DNA of 64,000 bases, from NCBI RefSeq assembly GCF_006345825.1, contig NZ_VCIX01000090.1, positions 124,001 to 188,000 of the forward strand, written 5' to 3'. The DNA comes from Paenibacillus paridis. GTDB lineage: Bacteria; Bacillota; Bacilli; Paenibacillales; Paenibacillaceae. A program made the translations under genes and the position numbers. Below are positions 59,386 through 64,000 of this stretch, in pieces. Within the stretch, counting starts at the first letter, position 1. Each line of letters begins with the position of its first letter. The notes under the pieces were generated by a model, which saw only the letters and a program-made list of their open reading frames with translations, was not told the origin of the DNA and made no database searches.

Positions 59386-60645
59386 GTGGTTCAATCCGTC
59401 CTTTTGCCTGTTATCCATGGCTTGCTTTATATGATTGCGGCTTGTCTTCTTTTTCTTGTCATTAACCCAAAGTTTATGTTTGACGGCCAGCGGCGCAAGT
59501 TGCTTTTTTTGGCTATTCTGACTTTATTGAGCTTTATCTACCTTGGGTATGAGGAACATAACCCCATGGTCTATGCCCTGCACCTTATTCCTATATCCAT
59601 AGCGCTGGCTTCTTTATATGAGGGAGCCGTGCCTGGCATTGCCACCTGGGCGGCGTTTGTCTTTTGCGGGATCTTCGTCGTAGAAACGGAGGGGCTTCCT
59701 ACTTTGCTTGCCGGCACGGTTATTCTAGGGCTTGGTCTGTTTGTTCATTATAAGATGGAGAACAGCTCTCATAACCGAATGTCTTTTTATACGATCAGTC
59801 TCGTTATGATCTATTTACTCATTTATTTAAGTACGCATTGGCTGCAAGGCAGGTGGGAGGATTCTCGCTTGGTCACCGTCATCGTAACGATGACGTTAAT
59901 CTCTTCTTTATTTACCAATTTCATTTATTTCTATGTGAAGCATCAGGAGCGATTTCAGAGGGAGCTTATTCTCTCGGAGAAATACCAGCTAATCGGGCAA
60001 TTGGCTGCCTCTCTCTCGCATGAAATTCGCAATCCATTAACGACGACAAGAGGATTCTTGCAGCTGATGGGGAATGAAAATGTTAGCAAAGAGGCGATGG
60101 AGCGCTACCGTACTTACGCCTTTGAAGGCATAGACCATGCAAATAGTATCATTACGGATTATTTGAATTTTTCCAAACCTTCACTGGAAGAGCCGACGCT
60201 GCTGAATGTAAGAGAAGAAGTAGACGGTGTCATTTCGTGGCTGCACCCGTTCTCAGTCGTGGCGAACATAACGATTAATGTCCATCATTTAGCGGACACG
60301 TCCTTGCAAATATGGGGAGAACCCAAGAAATTTCAACAATGCCTGCTGAATGTGATGAAAAATGCGATTGAATCGATGCCCGAAGGCGGCTCTTTAACCG
60401 TACATACGAGGCTGAAGCTAGAGATGGTCCAAATCATTATTCGCGACACAGGCGTAGGTATGAGCAGCACGGCAATAAAAAGAGTAGGCCGTCCCTATTT
60501 TACAACAAAGGAAAGCGGCACAGGACTTGGGTTGATGGTCGTTGTAAGCTTAGTGAAAGCAATGAATGGGAAAATTTATTTCAGAAGCAAACCAAATGAG
60601 GGTACGATTTGCGAAATGCATTTTGGACTCATCACGAATCAATAA
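59386..60645 (+). CDS. Membrane sensor histidine kinase, sporulation-kinase type
   Basis: A 419-residue kinase with six N-terminal helices (to about residue 185) and almost no external sensor domain, as in KinB. A dimerisation/phosphoacceptor helix follows (LAASLSHEIRNPLTTTRGFL, His near 212), then the ATPase domain with N box NVMKNAIESM, G1 DTGVGM, F box PYFTTKES and G2 GTGLGLMVV. GTG start after GAGAGG. No response regulator is adjacent, which fits a feed into the Spo0 phosphorelay, but that is inference. Confidence 0.88.
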   Translation: MVQSVLLPVIHGLLYMIAACLLFLVINPKFMFDGQRRKLLFLAILTLLSFIYLGYEEHNPMVYALHLIPISIALASLYEGAVPGIATWAAFVFCGIFVVETEGLPTLLAGTVILGLGLFVHYKMENSSHNRMSFYTISLVMIYLLIYLSTHWLQGRWEDSRLVTVIVTMTLISSLFTNFIYFYVKHQERFQRELILSEKYQLIGQLAASLSHEIRNPLTTTRGFLQLMGNENVSKEAMERYRTYAFEGIDHANSIITDYLNFSKPSLEEPTLLNVREEVDGVISWLHPFSVVANITINVHHLADTSLQIWGEPKKFQQCLLNVMKNAIESMPEGGSLTVHTRLKLEMVQIIIRDTGVGMSSTAIKRVGRPYFTTKESGTGLGLMVVVSLVKAMNGKIYFRSKPNEGTICEMHFGLITNQ

Positions 60646-60714
60646 GAACCTTTGGGGTGAAGCCGTCCGGATAGTTACTTTTGGACAGAAGAGGCTGGCT
60701 TAAAGGTTCTTTTC
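60645..60714. terminator. Terminator between convergent genes
   Basis: AGAACCTTT (60645-60653) pairs with AAAGGTTCT (60702-60710), with further pairing inside, then T residues. It overlaps both gene ends slightly. Confidence 0.6.
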
Positions 60715-61608
60715 GTTTTGTTTGATTCCGTACATCGCTTGATCTGCATCGCTGATCAGTTCCTTCAGGCTGCTGCCTGCCCCATGCTTGGCGCTAATGC
60801 CGACGCTTGCTGAAATGGAAATCGTATGGCCCTCTATCATGAAGGGCTCGTTGATGGAGTCTTTGATCTTTTTTGCAACAAAATCAATATCTTGATTGTC
60901 AACGAGATGCTGGAAACAGATGACGAATTCATCACCGCCATATCGAACGAGGATATCGCTTTTCCTGACGCTTTGTTTAAGTCTTGCGGCAATCTGCAGC
61001 AGAAGCGCGTCTCCAAAGTCATGCCCGAAGGTATCGTTAACATCCTTGAAATCATCAATATCAATAAACATGACGCTAAACTGCTTGTCTGAGCTATTTT
61101 GATATAAATGAGACAAGTAGCGCCGGTTGTACAAGCCGGTCAAACTATCGGTCACGCTTGCATTTTCCAAATCCAAAATATAACCAAAAAATGCCGCCAT
61201 GGATTCGAGAAAGGCGAGCTGCTGATCTGTGAACCGGATAGGCTCGTGATGCCAAGCGCAGATCGCGCCTACGGGGTGATGGTCAGAGGTAGATACTGCT
61301 ATGCCGATAAATGAAGTGGCTTCAAGCTGCTGGGTAATCGGAAGAGAGGCTGTACGCTGATCATCGTGTATGTTCGGAATGCTGAGTAAAGGAGCGGTAT
61401 GTTGTAGGACGAGGGTGCTATAGTTTTGTAGCAAAGTGATTTGGGTACTGTTTGGATTCGATATCTCATGGCGACTGAATGCCCGGAGAATTCGGCTTCC
61501 CGTACCATTGGCCATTGCAACTGCAAGGGTGTCTACATGAAGAAAGTGCTTCAGGGTATCAATGATATGGTCGGCTGCATCATCTAGTGAGCGTGTGTTA
61601 CTGCTCAT
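60700..61608 (-). CDS. GAF-GGDEF diguanylate cyclase
   Basis: A 302-residue soluble protein. Residues 1-150 form a GAF sensor domain (VDTLAVAMANGTGSRILRAF, PVGAICAWHHEP). Residues 155-302 form a GGDEF domain: TDSLTGLYNRRYL, DIDDFKDVNDTFGHDFGD, the intact active-site loop RYGGDEFVI and ISASVGIS. It should make cyclic di-GMP from GTP. The residues RLKQS five positions before the GGDEF loop region lack a clear RxxD inhibitory site. AGGAG precedes the ATG. It is convergent with the histidine kinase gene. Confidence 0.9.
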   Translation of the reverse strand: MSSNTRSLDDAADHIIDTLKHFLHVDTLAVAMANGTGSRILRAFSRHEISNPNSTQITLLQNYSTLVLQHTAPLLSIPNIHDDQRTASLPITQQLEATSFIGIAVSTSDHHPVGAICAWHHEPIRFTDQQLAFLESMAAFFGYILDLENASVTDSLTGLYNRRYLSHLYQNSSDKQFSVMFIDIDDFKDVNDTFGHDFGDALLLQIAARLKQSVRKSDILVRYGGDEFVICFQHLVDNQDIDFVAKKIKDSINEPFMIEGHTISISASVGISAKHGAGSSLKELISDADQAMYGIKQNEKNL

Positions 61609-61861
61609 GTTCTCAACTCCTGCCGTAGTGTTGAAACCAAGGGATTACCTTATAGTTCCATAGTAGTCTAAAAGACGTGCCAACTCAAGAAAAAAGTAGT
61701 TTATTTAGGGATATTGAACTATTTCCGGTGAGAAAACTCTGCCTTTTTCAGATAAAGGCGAATCTCTTAATCAGTAAAGCGTTTGAAGTAACGAATGTAT
61801 TATTTCAAAACACATAAAATTAATACTTGAATTAACTATGAAGCTGTAGTTAAATATATAG

Positions 61862-61876
61862 TAACAGCGCTTGTTA
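61862..61876. promoter_or_regulatory. Symmetric GCGC-centred element before the arabinofuranosidase gene
   Basis: TAACAGCGCTTGTTA lies 55 bp upstream of the start codon. Arms TAACA/TGTTA around GCGC resemble a catabolite-responsive or LacI-type operator. The surrounding gap 61609-61930 shows no gene. Confidence 0.5.
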
Positions 61877-61930
61877 AGGAATAAGTTACTGAGTTAATGA
61901 ATATATTAATTAATGATGAGGTGGGTAAGC

Positions 61931-63439
61931 ATGGCAGACAAGGCAACGATGATTGTGGATAAGGATTTTCAAATTGGCGAGGTTGATAAACGTATTTACG
62001 GTTCATTTATAGAGCATCTGGGTCGTGCGGTTTATGGAGGAATCTATGAGGCCGATCATCCGCAAGCAGACGAACAAGGATTTCGCTCCGACGTGCTTGA
62101 GCTGGTGAAAGGGATTGATGTGCCCATCGTTCGTTATCCGGGCGGAAATTTTGTATCCGGTTACAACTGGGAGGATGGCATAGGTCCGGTAGACAAACGC
62201 CCGAAGCGGTTGGAGCTTGCTTGGCGAACAATCGAGCCGAACTGGATTGGCTTTAATGAATTCATGGATTGGTGCAAGAAGGCGAATACAGAAGCGATGA
62301 TGGCTGTTAACCTAGGTACGCGCGGGATTGACGATGCCCGTAATCTGATTGAATATTCTAACCATAAGTCAGGCTCTTATTGGAGTGACCTTCGAATTGC
62401 GCACGGATACAAAGATCCGCATAACGTAAAAACCTGGTGCTTGGGCAATGAGATGGACGGACCATGGCAAATTGGCCACAAAACGTCCGTAGAATACGGA
62501 CGGCTTGCCAACGAAACAGGTAAAGCGATGCGCTGGGTAGATCCGACCATTGAGCTTGTTGCCAGCGGAAGCTCGCATATCGGTATGCCGACATTCCCAG
62601 AATGGGAAGCAACCGTCCTTGATTTGGCTTATGATACCGTTGACTATGTATCTATTCATCAATATTACGGAAATTCACAAAATGATACGCAAAACTTCCT
62701 TGCACAGTCTATGAGCATGGATTCTTATATCAATACCGTAATTTCAACTTGCGATTACGTTCAGGCGAAAAAACGCGGCAAGAAAAAAATCAATCTTTCC
62801 TTCGACGAGTGGAACGTGTGGTTCCATTCGAACGCGCAAGACAAAGAGCTGGAGCCATGGCAAATCGCGCCTCCTCAGCTTGAGGATGTGTATACCCATG
62901 AGGATGCACTTGTTGTCGGATGTATGCTGATCAGCATGTTGAAGCGTGCAGACCGTGTCAAAATGGCTTGCATCGCACAGCTGGTAAATGTGATCGCGCC
63001 AATTATGACCCAAAACGGCGGACCGGCATGGAAGCAAACGATTTATTACCCTTATATGCATGCCAGTATTTTCGGACGCGGAACGGTGCTCGTGCCGCTC
63101 GTGAAATCGCCTAAGCACGATACGAAGGATTTTACAGATGTTCCGTATTTGGAGACGGTTGCTGTCCATAATGAAGAGAAAGAGGAAGTGACGATCTTTG
63201 CGGTTAACCGCAACATCGAAGAAGCGCTGCCTTTTGAAATCGATCTTCGCAGCTTCGGGGAGTTCCGTATTATTGAGCACATCGTGCTGGAGCATGCGGA
63301 TTTAAAAATGACAAACACAGTTGACGCGCCAAACCGCGTAACCCCTCATACATCCGGCAATGCTGCAATTTCAGACGGCGGTAAGATTCAAGCAACGCTT
63401 GGCAAAGCATCTTGGAACGTGATTCGCATCAAACTATAA
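61931..63439 (+). CDS. abfA: Alpha-N-arabinofuranosidase, GH51
   Basis: A GH51 enzyme of about 502 residues that releases arabinose from arabinan and arabinoxylan oligomers. The TIM barrel shows IYGSFIEHLGRAVYGGIYE, VRYPGGNFVSGYNWEDGIG, the acid/base Glu in WCLGNEMDGPWQ and the nucleophile Glu in LSFDEWNVW. A C-terminal beta domain follows (VTIFAVNRNIEEALPFEI). There is no signal peptide, so it is intracellular, as usual for this family. ATG 61931 follows GAGGTGGG. A symmetric operator-like site lies upstream and an ArsR-type regulator follows. Confidence 0.93.
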   Translation: MADKATMIVDKDFQIGEVDKRIYGSFIEHLGRAVYGGIYEADHPQADEQGFRSDVLELVKGIDVPIVRYPGGNFVSGYNWEDGIGPVDKRPKRLELAWRTIEPNWIGFNEFMDWCKKANTEAMMAVNLGTRGIDDARNLIEYSNHKSGSYWSDLRIAHGYKDPHNVKTWCLGNEMDGPWQIGHKTSVEYGRLANETGKAMRWVDPTIELVASGSSHIGMPTFPEWEATVLDLAYDTVDYVSIHQYYGNSQNDTQNFLAQSMSMDSYINTVISTCDYVQAKKRGKKKINLSFDEWNVWFHSNAQDKELEPWQIAPPQLEDVYTHEDALVVGCMLISMLKRADRVKMACIAQLVNVIAPIMTQNGGPAWKQTIYYPYMHASIFGRGTVLVPLVKSPKHDTKDFTDVPYLETVAVHNEEKEEVTIFAVNRNIEEALPFEIDLRSFGEFRIIEHIVLEHADLKMTNTVDAPNRVTPHTSGNAAISDGGKIQATLGKASWNVIRIKL

Positions 63440-63462
63440 GAAGAACTAACAGGGGGATCCGG

Positions 63463-63484
63463 AAGCCGCTATTGCGGCTTTTGT
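63463..63484 (+). terminator. Intrinsic terminator after the GH51 gene
   Basis: AAGCCGC (63463-63469) pairs with GCGGCTT (63474-63480), four-base loop, then T residues. Confidence 0.75.
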
Positions 63485-63528
63485 GATGCCCTTCTATTAT
63501 TAAGAAGTATAGAAAGGAGAGGAACGTA

Positions 63529-64000
63529 TTGATCAATGCAAATACAGACGAGGCATGGCTGCCTTTATATGAAGCGTTAGCGAGCCCGGTAAGGCTCTCC
63601 ATCATAAATTTGCTTGCAACTAACATGATGAACGTGAAGGAACTTGCGGAGGCCGTTGGGCTGAGCAGCGCGATTGTGACGATGCACATTCGGAAGCTGG
63701 AGAAGGCTGGCATCGTTCATACGAAAATGGTGCGCAAGCAAGGGGGCACGCATAAAATTTGCTCGCTCGCCGAGCGTTCGATCGCCATCGAGCTGCCGCA
63801 TCCCACGATGGATTTGCGGAAGGTGCATGATGTTAGCGTGCCTGTAGGCCATTTTACGGAGTTCGAGGTATTCCCAACCTGCGGCATCGCAACGGTAGAC
63901 AAGCTGATTGGACAGTTTGATGATCCGCGCTTCTTTCTGGAGCCGGAGCGGATGAATGCTGGCATTTTGTGGTTCGGCAAAGGTTATGTGGAATACAAGG
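63529..64000 (+). CDS. ArsR-type helix-turn-helix regulator (5' part)
   Basis: A TTG start at 63529 after AAAGGAGAGG opens a frame that runs past the end of the window. The first 85 residues are an ArsR-like winged helix (LYEALASPVRLSIINLLATN, VKELAEAVGLSSAIVTMHIR, KLEKAGIVHTK). The rest (from about residue 90) is a beta-rich region of unknown type, longer than in simple ArsR proteins. It follows the GH51 gene after a terminator and may respond to sugar metabolism. It is truncated by the window edge. Confidence 0.8.
   Translation, partial: MINANTDEAWLPLYEALASPVRLSIINLLATNMMNVKELAEAVGLSSAIVTMHIRKLEKAGIVHTKMVRKQGGTHKICSLAERSIAIELPHPTMDLRKVHDVSVPVGHFTEFEVFPTCGIATVDKLIGQFDDPRFFLEPERMNAGILWFGKGYVEYK

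Overview
The window looks like a chromosomal segment of an endospore-forming Paenibacillus-type Firmicute. The evidence is a GerA-type germinant-receptor operon, SpoVR, a KinB-like sensor kinase, three large surface proteins ending in SLH triplets, a seven-gene Mrp antiporter operon, strong AAGGAGG-like ribosome binding sites and frequent TTG/GTG starts. No rRNA, tRNA or CRISPR array was seen.

Layout. 0-3.3 kb: end of a ger operon (A-C-B-small D). 3.4-13.1 kb: free-Met-sulfoxide reductase, a WYL regulator with an EVE protein, a TetR/MMPL exporter pair, and a MarR-controlled heterodimeric ABC exporter. A shared inverted repeat lies upstream of both marR and the exporter. 13.3-34 kb: surface-protein region with a double-esterase SLH protein, an ECF sigma factor fused to a degenerate peptidase-like domain, a 1.46-kaa pseudokinase/AAA/GAF/LuxR regulator, an SLH protein with four exact-length 169-residue repeats, and a cohesin-metallophosphoesterase-SLH protein. 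34-39 kb: an ECF sigma/anti-sigma pair, then an AT-rich patch of orphan small genes and gene fragments. 39-41.7 kb: TetR, heme A synthase, alpha/beta hydrolase.

42.1-48.7 kb is the most interesting part. It is a compact RiPP-type cluster: nucleotidyltransferase, a 48-aa precursor peptide, HprK-like kinase, PqqD-like recognition protein, SipW-like signal-peptidase homologue, ABC exporter with an extra N-terminal domain and zinc ribbon, and a DUF1854 protein. It shares the kinase, nucleotidyltransferase and PqqD parts of paeninodin-type lasso clusters. It lacks the asparagine-synthetase-like cyclase and the transglutaminase-like B2 protease. A near-identical 150-bp piece of the window's own spoVR gene sits just upstream of it, and an integrase-like gene sits just downstream.

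49.5-64 kb: universal stress protein, mrpABCDEFG, an IS3-family remnant, spoVR, a YceI protein, a sporulation-type histidine kinase, a GAF-GGDEF cyclase, a GH51 arabinofuranosidase and a truncated ArsR-type regulator at the window edge.

All family assignments come from reading motifs by eye. No database search was run.
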